Positions 43,782 through 54,427 of a stretch of DNA of 64,000 nucleotides are shown one piece after another (the first letter of the stretch is position 1; each line of letters starts with the position of its first letter). A model generated the notes under the pieces. The model saw nothing but the letters and a program-made list of their open reading frames with translations, ran no database searches and was not told the origin of the DNA. A program made the translations under genes and the position numbers. Source of the stretch: Flavobacterium commune (GTDB lineage Bacteria > Bacteroidota > Bacteroidia > Flavobacteriales > Flavobacteriaceae); the NCBI RefSeq assembly GCF_001857965.1, contig NZ_CP017774.1, forward strand, positions 3,224,001 to 3,288,000. Reading direction: 5' to 3'.

Positions 43782-46064
43782 ATGAGTAAAGAAAAATTAA
43801 AAAGAGACGCCTTACTATACCATGCTGAACCGCAACCCGGGAAAATAAAAATAGTACCTACAAAACCTTATGCTACACAACGTGATTTAGGATTAGCTTA
43901 TTCTCCGGGAGTAGCCGAGCCTTGTTTAGAAATTGCTGCTGATGTCAGTAACGTCTATAAATATACCGCCAAAGGAAACTTAGTTGCAGTAATTTCAAAC
44001 GGAACTGCGGTTTTAGGATTGGGAGATATTGGTCCGGAAGCTTCTAAACCCGTAATGGAAGGAAAGTCGTTATTGTTTAAAATTTTTGCTGACATTGACA
44101 GTATCGATATCGAATTAGACACCAAGGATGTGGATAAATTCATTGAAACGGTAAAAATCATGGCGCCTACTTTTGGAGGAATTAATTTGGAAGACATTAA
44201 AGCGCCAGAAGCATTTGAAATCGAAAGAAGACTTAAAGAAGAATTGGATATTCCGGTGATGCATGACGATCAGCATGGAACGGCAATTATATCGGCTGCT
44301 GCCTTATTGAATGCATTGGAAATTACCAATAAAACAATAGAAGAAGTACGCATTGTAGTCAGTGGAGCTGGAGCTGCGGCTGTTTCTTGTACTAAATTAT
44401 ATAAAGCTTTTGGTGCCCGTGCTGAAAACATTGTGATGTTAGACAGTAAAGGGGTAATTAGAAGTGATAGAGAAAATTTGTCTGGGGAGAAATTAGAATT
44501 TGCTTCAGACAGAAAGATTGACACCCTGGAAGAAGCGATGGTCGATGCTGATGTTTTCATTGGTCTATCTATTGCTGATGTTGTTAATCCGGAGATGTTG
44601 TTGTCTATGGCAAAAGATCCAATTGTTTTTGCTATGGCAAATCCAGATCCTGAGATTGCTTATGAACTGGCGGTACAAACCAGAAAAGACATTATCATGG
44701 CAACAGGACGTTCAGATCATCCTAATCAGGTGAATAACGTTTTGGGATTCCCATATATTTTTAGAGGTGCTTTGGATGTCAGAGCAACAAAAATTAACGA
44801 GCCTATGAAAATGGCTGCTGTTAAAGCTTTAGCCGAATTAGCAAAAGAATCTGTTCCTGAGCAGGTAAATATTGCTTATGGCGAAACGCGTCTGGCTTTT
44901 GGTAGAGATTACATCATCCCTAAACCTTTTGACCCAAGATTGATTTATTCAGTTCCTCCGGCTGTTGCTAAAGCGGCAATGGATTCAGGTGTTGCCCGAA
45001 TTGCTATTGAAGATTGGGATAATTACAAAGAAGAATTATTATTGCGTTCAGGTAATGATAATAAAGTTGTTCGTATGCTTCACAATAGAGCAAAAACAAA
45101 TCCTAAAAAGATTGTATTTGCCGAAGCAGATCAATTAGATGTTTTAAAAGCTGCCCAAATTGTCTATGAAGAAGGAATTGCTATACCTATTTTGTTAGGT
45201 AATAAAGAAACTATTGTAGAACTTAAAAAAGAGTTGGATTTTAATGCTGATGTTGTGATTATTGATTCCAAAGATGCTGAATCTAAGGACAAAAGAACAC
45301 AATATGCTGAGAAATATTGGAACAATAGAAAAAGAAGCGGAGCTACTTTATACAGTTCTCAGTCAAAAATGAGAGAGCGTAACTATTTTGGAGCTATGAT
45401 GGTTCTTGAAGGTGATGCTGACGGAATGATTTCGGGGTATACCAGAGCTTATCCAACAGTTGTAAAACCTATTTTTGAAGTGATTGGAAGAGCTGCGAAT
45501 GTGAAAAAAGTGGCTACGGTTAATATTTTGGCAACCGAAAGAGGACCAATGTTTTTAGCTGATACAGCAATTAATATCGAACCAACAGCGGAAGAATTAG
45601 CAGATATTGCCCAAATGACAGCAAATGTTGCGACCACTTTTGGTTTTGATTCTGTTATTGCGATGCTTTCGTATTCTAATTTTGGTTCATCAACTCATCC
45701 TAATTCTGCTAAAGTTAGAAAAGCAGTAAGCATTTTGCATGAAAACAATCCTGAATTAGTAGTGGATGGAGACATTCAAACTGATTTTGCCTTGAATACC
45801 GAATTGTTAGAAAAGACTTTTCCTTTTTCAAAATTAGCAGGTAAAAAAGTAAATACGCTTGTTTTTCCAAATTTAGAATCAGCTAACATCACTTATAAAC
45901 TGATGAAGGAATTGAATAAATCTGAATCCATTGGGCCTATTATGATGGGATTAAGTGAGCCAGTTCATATTCTTCAATTAGGCGCAAGCGTGAACGAAAT
46001 AGTGAACATGACCGCTGTAGCTGTAGTTGATGCCCAGGAGCGTGAAAAAACAAGAAAAGCTTAA
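43782..46064 (+). CDS. maeB: NADP-dependent malic enzyme with phosphotransacetylase-like domain
   Basis: The 760-residue enzyme has an N-terminal malic domain (LAYSPGVAEPCLEI, about 37-50; the IPVMHDDQHGTA stretch with Asp near 155-166) and a Rossmann segment VVSGAGAAAVSC (about 190). From about 425 to the end it has a phosphate acetyltransferase-like domain (FGAMMVLEGDADGMISG, NILATERGPMFLADTAINIEP). It oxidatively decarboxylates malate to pyruvate; the C-terminal domain is usually allosteric. The length is standard for MaeB. It is a housekeeping gene, next to a broken pckA tail. Confidence 0.95.
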   Translation: MSKEKLKRDALLYHAEPQPGKIKIVPTKPYATQRDLGLAYSPGVAEPCLEIAADVSNVYKYTAKGNLVAVISNGTAVLGLGDIGPEASKPVMEGKSLLFKIFADIDSIDIELDTKDVDKFIETVKIMAPTFGGINLEDIKAPEAFEIERRLKEELDIPVMHDDQHGTAIISAAALLNALEITNKTIEEVRIVVSGAGAAAVSCTKLYKAFGARAENIVMLDSKGVIRSDRENLSGEKLEFASDRKIDTLEEAMVDADVFIGLSIADVVNPEMLLSMAKDPIVFAMANPDPEIAYELAVQTRKDIIMATGRSDHPNQVNNVLGFPYIFRGALDVRATKINEPMKMAAVKALAELAKESVPEQVNIAYGETRLAFGRDYIIPKPFDPRLIYSVPPAVAKAAMDSGVARIAIEDWDNYKEELLLRSGNDNKVVRMLHNRAKTNPKKIVFAEADQLDVLKAAQIVYEEGIAIPILLGNKETIVELKKELDFNADVVIIDSKDAESKDKRTQYAEKYWNNRKRSGATLYSSQSKMRERNYFGAMMVLEGDADGMISGYTRAYPTVVKPIFEVIGRAANVKKVATVNILATERGPMFLADTAINIEPTAEELADIAQMTANVATTFGFDSVIAMLSYSNFGSSTHPNSAKVRKAVSILHENNPELVVDGDIQTDFALNTELLEKTFPFSKLAGKKVNTLVFPNLESANITYKLMKELNKSESIGPIMMGLSEPVHILQLGASVNEIVNMTAVAVVDAQEREKTRKA

Positions 46065-46167
46065 TTATATGGCTATTCACAATAAAAATAGCTTTCGAAA
46101 AAAGCTTCAGTTTGTCGTATTATTGCTCTTTTTTCAAATCTCAATTTTTGCTTAATCAGATTTGGAG

Positions 46168-46203
46168 AGGCTGTCCTGAAAGTTATTTTCGGACAGCCTT
46201 TTT
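46168..46203. terminator. terminator between convergent maeB and araC-type gene
   Basis: AGGCTGTCC (46168-46176) pairs with GGACAGCCT (46191-46199), 14-nt loop, followed by T-run. It serves maeB and could act on the converging gene too. Confidence 0.7.
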
Positions 46204-46208
46204 GCTTT

Positions 46209-47087
46209 TTAATAGTTCAGTTTTTTATACTGCATAGGAGATAAGCCAATTTGGTTTTTAAAGGAACGTGAAAAATAATAAGGATCATCAAAGCCTACTT
46301 CTTTAGCTATTTCTTTAATATTAAGATTGGTGAAATGAAGGTATTCGCAGGACTTTTGTATTTTTAATCTAATGAAATATTGAATAGGAGAATATCCAGT
46401 TTTTTGTTTGAACAGTTCCGAATACCTGGAAATGGAGTAACAAGCCTGATTAGCTAATGCTTCAATAGTTAGTATTTCGTTCAAATTTTTTTTCATAAAA
46501 ATAATAGAGTGACTTATTGCATCATCAATATTGTTTTCCAGAGTGTTTGTATAGCACAAAGAACTTAAGAGACCAATTAATTTGAAGTGTGTGAGTTCAA
46601 TTTTTTCATCATCAAAATCATTTTCTAATAGTTTTATTATTTCGTTCAATACTATAATTCGATTTTCATCGAATGCAATTTTGATGGCTTCCTGGTTAGA
46701 TACCGAAAAACGCTTATACAGTGTGGCTGCATAATTTCCCGAAAAATGAATCCAATAGATACTCCAGGCATCTTTTGATGAACTTCCGTACTTGTGTGCT
46801 GTGTTTTTTGGAATAATAAATGCGGTATTAGGAGTTAATGTAATTGTTTTTTTATTGATTCTAACCCAGCCTTCTCCCTCAAGACAGTATAAAAAAATGT
46901 ATTCTTCGATACCATTTTTTCTGGAGCGATTATGATGTTTGGCATTAGGAAAATAACCAATAGCATCAGGAAACAGATTTTGGAAAAAAGGCTGTTGTTG
47001 TGCTTTTTCTTTTTGTTCCGGAGAGAGGACCACCATGGTTTGTCCTAAGAAGCCTTCTTTAATTTTTGTTTTCGGTAGATTGTTCAT
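46209..47087 (-). CDS. AraC-family transcriptional regulator
   Basis: The 292-residue protein has an N-terminal cupin-like sensor domain ([22 protein letters not shown], [18 protein letters not shown]; seen as [17 protein letters not shown]) and two C-terminal HTH motifs ([45 protein letters not shown]). It is divergent from a sugar transporter/glycosidase operon. Two 21-bp-spaced direct repeats in the 134-bp intergenic region are good candidate binding sites. It likely activates the cluster in response to a galactoside or its product (inference). Confidence 0.9.
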   Translation of the reverse strand: MNNLPKTKIKEGFLGQTMVVLSPEQKEKAQQQPFFQNLFPDAIGYFPNAKHHNRSRKNGIEEYIFLYCLEGEGWVRINKKTITLTPNTAFIIPKNTAHKYGSSSKDAWSIYWIHFSGNYAATLYKRFSVSNQEAIKIAFDENRIIVLNEIIKLLENDFDDEKIELTHFKLIGLLSSLCYTNTLENNIDDAISHSIIFMKKNLNEILTIEALANQACYSISRYSELFKQKTGYSPIQYFIRLKIQKSCEYLHFTNLNIKEIAKEVGFDDPYYFSRSFKNQIGLSPMQYKKLNY

Positions 47088-47130
47088 TATAAAATTGGTA
47101 TTTCTATGTATATTGAAACATGGTCGTAAG

Positions 47131-47189
47131 ATAATCCATTTATTTCAATAAATAATCCATTTGTAGATGAATTCGTAAATGTATTTTTG
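47131..47189 (+). promoter_or_regulatory. AraC-type operator repeats and promoter for the sugar cluster
   Basis: ATAATCCATTT occurs at 47131-47141 and again at 47152-47162, exactly 21 bp apart (two helix turns), the spacing of AraC-family half-sites. The second repeat runs into TTTG (47160-47163, a -33 element), followed at 18 nt by TATTTTTG (47182-47189, TAnnTTTG -7). The transporter ATG is at 47222. An activator bound next to the -33 element would contact RNA polymerase. Confidence 0.65.
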
Positions 47190-47221
47190 TTTTAGTATTA
47201 ATTCAATCACAATATAATTTT

Positions 47222-48619
47222 ATGATAAATAAAAATAAGCAATTTAATAATTCCTATTTGTTTGCAATATCTATGGTTTCGGCAATGGGAGGATTACTTT
47301 TTGGTTACGACTGGGTTGTTATAGGCGGAGCCAAACCTTTTTATGAACGCTTTTTTGATATTACCACATCGGCTAATTTACAAGCCTGGGCTATGAGTTC
47401 GGCTTTGATTGGTTGTATTGTTGGAGCGGTAGTATCTGGAGTAATTAGTGATAAGTTTGGTCGAAAATGGCCGCTATTACTTTCGGCTTTCTTGTTTACA
47501 GTAGCTTCATTAGGAACAGGATTAGCATCGACTTATTGGGTATTTGTTATTTTTCGAATAATTGGTGGTGTGGGAATTGGTCTGGCGTCAGCACTTTCAC
47601 CGATGTATATTGCCGAAGTGGCTCCATCTCATCTAAGGGGACGTTTTGTTTCTTTAAACCAAATGACCCTTGTAATAGGCATTCTTGCAGCGCAAATTGT
47701 CAATCTGTTGATTGCCGATAAAGTTCCAGCAGGAGTGAGTGATGCATTTATTCGTGATTCATGGAACGGACAAATGGGTTGGCGATGGATGTTTTTTGCC
47801 TGTGCAGTACCTTCGGTAGTGTTTTTTCTATTGGTATTTACGCTTCCCGAAAGTCCCCGTTGGTTGATGAAAGCAGGAAAAGAGGATAAGGCTTTCCCAA
47901 CGCTGAATAAAATTGGCGGTGAAGAGTATGCCCGAGAAGAAATGACTAATATAAAGGCAACTATAGATGATATTACTGAAAAAGTTGATTTTAAGGCACT
48001 TTTCAATCCTAAATTCAGAGATGTATTACTGATTGGAATTGTGGTGGCTGCTTTCCAGCAATGGTGTGGCATCAATACGGTTTTTAATTATGCAGAAGAA
48101 ATTTTTACCGCCGCAGGTTATGGCGTAAGCGATACCTTGTTCAATATTGTAATTACCGGAACGGTTAATCTGGTGTTTACCTTGGTTGCTATGTTTACAG
48201 TGGATAAATGGGGAAGAAAAAAACTGATGGTTCTTGGGGCATCGGGCTTGGCGATTACTTATTTACTTTTAGGCAGTGCCTTTTATTTTGAGTTGAAAGG
48301 GGTTGCAGTTCTTTCATTGGTGGTAGTGGCGATCGCTATTTATGCCATGTCATTGGCACCTATTACCTGGGTTATTCTTTCTGAAATTTTTCCTAATCGT
48401 GTGCGTGGAGCAGCTATGGCTTTGGCAACTTTTGCCTTGTGGATAGCCTGTTTTATTCTTACTTATACTTTTCCGTTACTTAATGAATCGCTCGGTGCAG
48501 CCGGTACTTTCTGGGTGTATGCAGGAATTTGTGTTCTTGGATTTTTGTTCATTTTGGTAAAATTACCGGAAACAAAAGGAAAAACATTGGAAGAAATTGA
48601 AAGTGAATTGGTGAAGTAA
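47222..48619 (+). CDS. sugar-porter MFS transporter (XylE/GLUT-like)
   Basis: The 465-residue protein has 12 predicted helices and sugar-porter signatures: DKFGRKWPLLL (loop 2-3), PESPRWLMKAGK (after helix 6), VDKWGRKKLMVLG and PETKGKTLEEIE (end). QQWCGINTVFNYA (helix 7, QQxxGIN) is the sugar-contact motif. It would bring a monosaccharide (for example galactose or glucose) into the cytoplasm by proton symport. First gene of the glycosidase operon. Confidence 0.92.
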   Translation: MINKNKQFNNSYLFAISMVSAMGGLLFGYDWVVIGGAKPFYERFFDITTSANLQAWAMSSALIGCIVGAVVSGVISDKFGRKWPLLLSAFLFTVASLGTGLASTYWVFVIFRIIGGVGIGLASALSPMYIAEVAPSHLRGRFVSLNQMTLVIGILAAQIVNLLIADKVPAGVSDAFIRDSWNGQMGWRWMFFACAVPSVVFFLLVFTLPESPRWLMKAGKEDKAFPTLNKIGGEEYAREEMTNIKATIDDITEKVDFKALFNPKFRDVLLIGIVVAAFQQWCGINTVFNYAEEIFTAAGYGVSDTLFNIVITGTVNLVFTLVAMFTVDKWGRKKLMVLGASGLAITYLLLGSAFYFELKGVAVLSLVVVAIAIYAMSLAPITWVILSEIFPNRVRGAAMALATFALWIACFILTYTFPLLNESLGAAGTFWVYAGICVLGFLFILVKLPETKGKTLEEIESELVK

Positions 48620-48663
48620 TTTATGGCAAAAAATAAAATTAAGTAATTATAAAAATATAAAAG

Positions 48664-51600
48664 ATGAGTGTTAAAGCTTGGCAAGATGAGGTAATTATTC
48701 CTACTTATGAAATTGGGAAAGCAGAAAAGAATCCTATTTTTCTTGAAAAAAGAGTATATCAGGGAAGTAGCGGAGTAGTTTATCCGTATCCTGTGGTGGA
48801 GAAAATTGAAGATGAGAAAAAAGATAAAAGCTATCAAGCCGTTTATTTAGAAAATGAATATATCAAGGTGATGATATTACCCGAGTTGGGTGGTCGTGTG
48901 CAAATGGCTTATGACAAAATCAAAAAACGTCATTTTATTTATTACAATCAGGTGATTAAGCCTGCTTTGGTAGGATTGACAGGACCATGGATTTCAGGAG
49001 GAATCGAATTCAACTGGCCGCAACATCATCGTCCGAGTACTTTTTTACCGGTAGATCATACTATTGAAAATAATGCCGATGGTAGTATTACCGTTTGGGT
49101 AAGCGAAAACGAAAAAATGTTCCACCAAAAAGGGATGGCAGGATTTACATTACATCCTGGAAAAGCTTATTTAGAAATTAAAGGAAAATTATATAACCCA
49201 ACGCCTGTTCCACAAACGTTCTTGTGGTGGGCTAATCCAGCTGTGGCGGTGAACGAACATTATCAATCGGTTTTTCCACCGGATGTACATGCGGTTTTTG
49301 ACCACGGAAAACGCGATGTTTCGACATTCCCAATTGCAACAGGTACCTATTATAAAATCGATTATTCGGCGGGAGTTGATATTTCGAATTATAAAAACAT
49401 TCCGGTTCCGACTTCTTATATGGCTATCAACTCTGATTTTAACTTTGTGGGAGGTTATGAGAATGATACCCAAGCAGGTGTACTTCATGTGGCCAATCAT
49501 CATATTTCACCGGGAAAAAAACAATGGACTTGGGGTAATGGAGATTTTGGAAAAGCATGGGACAGAAATCTTACCGATGAAGACGGCCCTTACATTGAAT
49601 TGATGGCAGGAGTTTATACGGATAATCAGCCAGATTTTACTTGGATGCAACCTTATGAGGAAAAAACATTTACTCAATACTTTTTGCCTTATCGCGAACT
49701 GGGTGTAGTGAAAAATGCCTCTCAGGATTTGCTTTTAAATATTGATAAAGAAGGAGACAAAGCCATTGTAAAGATTTTTGCCACATCATTACAGAAAAAG
49801 GCAAAGGTAGTACTTGAAGGATTTTTTGAAGAAACTTTGGATTTGAGTCCTGAACAGGTTTTTGAACGTGAAATTTCAGTTGGTGATATTGCTGTTATTG
49901 ATTTAAAGTTAGTAGTGTATGCTGCAAACGGACGAGAATTGTTAAGTATAAAAGCAGAAGAACAAGAAGCAAAGGAAACACCTGAAGCAGCAAAAGCTGC
50001 TTTTTCACCTGAAGAAACGCCTACTTGTGAGCAATTGTATCTTACGGGCTTGCATTTAGAACAATACCGTCATGCCACTTATCTGGCTACGGATTATTAT
50101 CAGGAAGCCTTGAAACGAGATCCTTCTGATGTTAGAAATAATAATGCGATGGGACTTTGGTTACTTCGTCGTGGGAAATTTGTCGAATCGGAAAAGTATT
50201 TCCAGGCTGCGATTGATACCCAATTGCAACGCAACCCGAATCCGTATGATGGAGAACCTCGTTATAATCTGGGACTTGCTTTACAGTATCAAAGAAAAAA
50301 CAAGGAAGCCTACGCTGCATTTTATAAATCATGTTGGAATGCTGCCATGCAGGATGCCGGATATTTTGGCTGTGCCCAGATTTCTTGTGTTCACGATAAT
50401 CTGACTGATGCATTATATGAAATTGATAAGTCTTTAACTCGTAACTGGCATAATCACAAAGCACGTACTTTAAAAACAGCGATTTTACGAAAGTCAGGAA
50501 ACGAAAAAGAAGCCTTGTCACTGATTGAAGATTCGTTGAAAATTGACTTATTCAATTTTGGATGTCGTTTCGAAGAATATCTTATTTCAAATTCGGCTGT
50601 AGCTTTGGAAGAAATGAATAGGCTTATGCGTGGCGAAATTCATAATTATGAAGTGGTAGCATTGGATTATATTGCTGCGGGAATGTATGATGAAGCTGTT
50701 CAATTACTGGAAGAAGGAATCAAAGTATGTCCAACAACCCCAATGACCTATTATTATATGGGTTGGGCGTTGAGCTTAGCCAACAAAGATGCTAAAGCAG
50801 CATTTGAAGCAGCGGCAAGTCATGCACCTGAATATTGTTTCCCTAATCGTCTGGAAGCAATTTCAGCATTGGAAGTGGCACAAAAACTAAATCCAACGGA
50901 TTCCAAAGCACCTTATTATTTAGGGAATTTATGGTATGACAAACGTCAATATTCTGAAGCTATTGCAAGTTGGGAAAAGTCTGTTGAAATTGACGGTACA
51001 CTCCCTACGGTGGTGAGAAATCTTTCTTTGGCTTATTTCAATAAATTGCAACAGGAAGAAAAAGCACTTCAATATCTGGAAAAAGCTTTTTCATTAGATA
51101 CAAGTGATTCCCGTATCCTGATGGAGTTGGATCAATTGTACAAGCGTCTTTGCAAACCACATTCAGAGCGATTGGCCTTTTTGGAAAAATATTTCAATCT
51201 GGTAGAACAACGTGATGATGTTTATTTGGAATATGTTACTTTGTGTAACCAATTAGGAGATTATGCAAAAGCTATTGCATTGATTGATAATCGTATTTTT
51301 CATCCTTGGGAAGGTGGCGAAGGAAAAGTTCCGGCGCAATACCAATTGGCAAGAGTAGAATTAGCCAAACAACATTTGGCTAAAAAAGAATACAAAGAGG
51401 CCATTCAATTATTGAACGAATGCTTGGAGTATCCTCATAATCTGGGTGAAGGAAAATTATATGGTGCACAGGAAAATGATTTTCATTATTGGTTGGGCTG
51501 TGCGTACGAAGGTTTGAATCAAATAGAAGAAGCTCAAAAATACTGGAAACTAGCCAAAGACGGAAATACCGAACCTGCCGCAGCCATTTTTTATAATGAT

Positions 51601-51963
51601 CAAAAACCGGATAAAATATTTTATCAAGGATTGGCATTGTTAAAATTAGGATTAGCTGAAGAAGCGAATACCAGATTTAACAAATTGATTGCCTTTGGAA
51701 CAAAACATTTGAACGAAACCATAAAATTGGATTATTTTGCTGTTTCATTACCTGATTTATTGATTTGGGAGGATGATCTAACTTTCCGCAATAAAATCCA
51801 TTGTCATTACATGCTTGGTTTAGGTAATTTTGGATTAGGCGAAATAGCTAAAGCAAAAACACATCTGAACGAAGCAGCGAAAATGGATGTAAACCATCAG
51901 GGAGTTCAACAGCATTTGTCAATAGTTAATGAATGTACAGTAATTAATTCAGAAATTGCATAA
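48664..51963 (+). CDS. DUF5107-domain protein with tetratricopeptide repeats
   Basis: The 1099-residue cytoplasmic protein (no signal peptide) has an N-terminal DUF5107-type region (about 20-350: ILPELGGRVQMAYDK, then WISGGIEFNWPQHHRPSTF, then LWWANPAVAVNEHYQSVFP). The galactose-mutarotase-like beta fold is expected there. A chain of TPRs follows from about 455 (CEQLYLTGLHLEQYRHATYLATDYYQEALKRDP, then GEPRYNLGLALQYQRKNKEAYAAF) to the end. Its biochemical role is not established to my knowledge. Its place between the sugar permease (44 nt) and GH35 genes suggests intracellular handling of the liberated sugar. Confidence 0.8.
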   Translation: MSVKAWQDEVIIPTYEIGKAEKNPIFLEKRVYQGSSGVVYPYPVVEKIEDEKKDKSYQAVYLENEYIKVMILPELGGRVQMAYDKIKKRHFIYYNQVIKPALVGLTGPWISGGIEFNWPQHHRPSTFLPVDHTIENNADGSITVWVSENEKMFHQKGMAGFTLHPGKAYLEIKGKLYNPTPVPQTFLWWANPAVAVNEHYQSVFPPDVHAVFDHGKRDVSTFPIATGTYYKIDYSAGVDISNYKNIPVPTSYMAINSDFNFVGGYENDTQAGVLHVANHHISPGKKQWTWGNGDFGKAWDRNLTDEDGPYIELMAGVYTDNQPDFTWMQPYEEKTFTQYFLPYRELGVVKNASQDLLLNIDKEGDKAIVKIFATSLQKKAKVVLEGFFEETLDLSPEQVFEREISVGDIAVIDLKLVVYAANGRELLSIKAEEQEAKETPEAAKAAFSPEETPTCEQLYLTGLHLEQYRHATYLATDYYQEALKRDPSDVRNNNAMGLWLLRRGKFVESEKYFQAAIDTQLQRNPNPYDGEPRYNLGLALQYQRKNKEAYAAFYKSCWNAAMQDAGYFGCAQISCVHDNLTDALYEIDKSLTRNWHNHKARTLKTAILRKSGNEKEALSLIEDSLKIDLFNFGCRFEEYLISNSAVALEEMNRLMRGEIHNYEVVALDYIAAGMYDEAVQLLEEGIKVCPTTPMTYYYMGWALSLANKDAKAAFEAAASHAPEYCFPNRLEAISALEVAQKLNPTDSKAPYYLGNLWYDKRQYSEAIASWEKSVEIDGTLPTVVRNLSLAYFNKLQQEEKALQYLEKAFSLDTSDSRILMELDQLYKRLCKPHSERLAFLEKYFNLVEQRDDVYLEYVTLCNQLGDYAKAIALIDNRIFHPWEGGEGKVPAQYQLARVELAKQHLAKKEYKEAIQLLNECLEYPHNLGEGKLYGAQENDFHYWLGCAYEGLNQIEEAQKYWKLAKDGNTEPAAAIFYNDQKPDKIFYQGLALLKLGLAEEANTRFNKLIAFGTKHLNETIKLDYFAVSLPDLLIWEDDLTFRNKIHCHYMLGLGNFGLGEIAKAKTHLNEAAKMDVNHQGVQQHLSIVNECTVINSEIA

Positions 51964-51994
51964 GAATTTGGCAAATACATTTAATTTCCTATTT

Positions 51995-54427
51995 ATGAAA
52001 AAAAATAAAATTTCGAAATCACTATTGAGTATTGCTTATGTTGTTTTAGGTACTTTTTCGATATCGGCACAAACGAATTATTCGATTGATATTACTAAAG
52101 TGAATACCGAAGTAAAGCGCGGTCATCTTGATTTAGGTGGGACTAATGCTAAAGGTGATAAAATCGACGTAAACAGTTTTTATCTGGAACGTAAAGGAAA
52201 ACCTTTTATTCCGGTTATTGGGGAGTTTCATTTTAGTCGTTATCCGCATCAATATTGGGACGAGCAGCTAAAGAAAATGAAAGCCGGTGGGATCACCGTT
52301 GTAGCTACTTATGTGTTTTGGAACATGCATGAATTCAAGGAAGGTACTTTCAACTGGAGTGGAGATCTCGATGTTCGTCGTTTTACGGAATTGTGTGCCA
52401 AAAATGGTTTGGAAGTGCTCATGCGTGTTGGCCCTTTCGCTCATGGCGAAATTCGTAATGGCGGTTTACCGGATTGGTTGTACGGTCGTCCTATTGATGT
52501 AAGAAGCAATGATCAGGTCTATTTGTTTTATACCAACCGCTTGTATCAGGAAATAGGCAAACAGTTAAAAGGACTTATGTTTAAAGATGGAGGTCCTATT
52601 ATTGGTGTGCAATTAGAAAATGAATACCAGCATTCAACAGCTCCTTGGGGATTTACGTATCAGGATGCTCCTAAAGAGCGCACTGTTGCAGGACGTGATA
52701 AAAAGATTATTCAGGATGGAGTAGGTATCAATACCATGGGGAATGAATTTGCCGATGTAGGGCGTGACCACATGAAAACACTAAAAAAACTGGCCATTGA
52801 TGCGGGTTTAATAGCACCTATTTATACGGCTACAGGTTGGGGTTATGCAACCATAGTAGAAAAAGGGTCTATTCCGGTTATGGCGGGTTATGCTTATCCG
52901 TTTTGGACAGCTGGAAATAGTCCGTCGCCATTTTATTTGTTTAAAAATATACATCAAAAGCCCGATTATTCTCCAGTGAGTTACGATGTAAATTTATATC
53001 CATCTATGGCAGCCGAATTAGGAACCGGAATGGCGGTTACTTATTCACGACGTCCACGTGTTCCGGGTGAAAGTTTTCTTCCTATGATGGTTCGTACGGT
53101 GGGAAGCGGAACTAACGGACTAGGATTTTATATGTATCATGGCGGAACAACACCTTCAATAGGGAACTATTTTTTTACTGAAGGGGCGGGACTTCCTAAT
53201 AAATCCTACGATTATCAGGCTCCTATTGGTGAATTTGGAAATGTAAGCAGTGGTTATTATCCTTTAAAGTTAATCAATTACTTTTTGAAAGGTTATGGTA
53301 ATGATTTAGCACCTTTATATCCAATATTGCCTTCGACTAATGACAGTATCAAAGCTACTGATACTAGTACTTTGCGTTATGCTGTAAGAGGAGATGGAGA
53401 AAAAGGTTATTTGTTCATGCATAATTTCCAGGATCATTTAGAAACTAAAGATTTATCAAATTTAAAAATTGATATTGCTACTAAACAAGGAAAAATACAA
53501 TTTCCACAAACAGGAACTTTTACCTTAAAAGCAGGAAGTTCAGCATTTTTTCCGTTTAATGTAAATTATGATGGTGTAGCCATTTGTATGGCAACGGTAC
53601 AGCCTTTTTGCAAGTTTACCAATAAGAATAAAAAGTATAATGTGATGGTTGCAATAGATGGTATTGCTCCTGAAATTGTACTTCAAGGTAAGGTGAAAGT
53701 TAGTGGTACAGGAATAAAAACTGTAGCTAGAAACGGGAATACTGTTGTAGTTTGTAGTGCTGGTAAAATCAATGATTTTGAAATAAACGGAGTTTCATTT
53801 TTAGTTTTACCAAGTAGTGAAGCAGAAAAAGGGTATTTGATTGGCGAAGTTGACAATCAAAAGTTAGTATTGAGTAACGCATTGGTATTAGATAATAATG
53901 GAAAACTAACATTGGTTAGTAATAATCAGGAAAACATTGATTTTGCTGTATATCCTGCTATTGCTGTAACTTCGGTTGATGGAAAGCTGACAAAAGGAAA
54001 AGCGGCAATTAAAAACATAAGTGCCTGGAAGTTGAGTGTACCAAAAGTAGATACTACTATTAAATTAATACAAGCCGATAACAGTCACTATGTACTGAAA
54101 GCGGGCAGTCTTGATTTATCGAAAGTAAATGATGTTTTCATCACTTTTGATTATCGTGGCGATCGTGGAATTTGTATGATGAACGGTGAGTTGCAAACAG
54201 ACGATCTTTATACGAGCAAACCCTGGACAGTTGGACTTAAAAGATTCCAGGAAGCTTTAAAAACAACAGATATGTATTTCTATTTTATGCCAATGCTAAA
54301 AGACGCTCCTTATTTAAGTTATTTGGACAAAAATGTATTGCCTGATTTTAGTGATAAAAAGAGTTTTCTGGAAGTGAAACAACCTCAAATTTCAGTTGAA
54401 TACAAAGCGAATGTTGAGTTTAAGTAA
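51995..54427 (+). CDS. GH35-family glycosidase, divergent form
   Basis: Using ATG 51995 (810 residues) the protein opens with a signal peptide (cut after SISAQ); an in-frame ATG at 51956 gives an unlikely leader overlapping the previous gene. It has GH35 features: GEFHFSRYPHQYWDEQLKKMKAGG, VFWNMHEFKEG, the acid/base candidate E210 in QLENEY and nucleophile candidate E341 in AAELGTG, then MYHGGTT. The nucleophile site (AAELGTGM instead of SEYWTG) differs from classic GH35 galactosidases, so another galactoside or glycoside may be the substrate. Periplasmic or exported. Confidence 0.8.
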   Translation: MKKNKISKSLLSIAYVVLGTFSISAQTNYSIDITKVNTEVKRGHLDLGGTNAKGDKIDVNSFYLERKGKPFIPVIGEFHFSRYPHQYWDEQLKKMKAGGITVVATYVFWNMHEFKEGTFNWSGDLDVRRFTELCAKNGLEVLMRVGPFAHGEIRNGGLPDWLYGRPIDVRSNDQVYLFYTNRLYQEIGKQLKGLMFKDGGPIIGVQLENEYQHSTAPWGFTYQDAPKERTVAGRDKKIIQDGVGINTMGNEFADVGRDHMKTLKKLAIDAGLIAPIYTATGWGYATIVEKGSIPVMAGYAYPFWTAGNSPSPFYLFKNIHQKPDYSPVSYDVNLYPSMAAELGTGMAVTYSRRPRVPGESFLPMMVRTVGSGTNGLGFYMYHGGTTPSIGNYFFTEGAGLPNKSYDYQAPIGEFGNVSSGYYPLKLINYFLKGYGNDLAPLYPILPSTNDSIKATDTSTLRYAVRGDGEKGYLFMHNFQDHLETKDLSNLKIDIATKQGKIQFPQTGTFTLKAGSSAFFPFNVNYDGVAICMATVQPFCKFTNKNKKYNVMVAIDGIAPEIVLQGKVKVSGTGIKTVARNGNTVVVCSAGKINDFEINGVSFLVLPSSEAEKGYLIGEVDNQKLVLSNALVLDNNGKLTLVSNNQENIDFAVYPAIAVTSVDGKLTKGKAAIKNISAWKLSVPKVDTTIKLIQADNSHYVLKAGSLDLSKVNDVFITFDYRGDRGICMMNGELQTDDLYTSKPWTVGLKRFQEALKTTDMYFYFMPMLKDAPYLSYLDKNVLPDFSDKKSFLEVKQPQISVEYKANVEFK

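Noticed and set aside
49189..50521. Shadow frames on both strands within the DUF5107 gene
   Set aside because: They follow codon bias of the main frame and lack homologous motifs.
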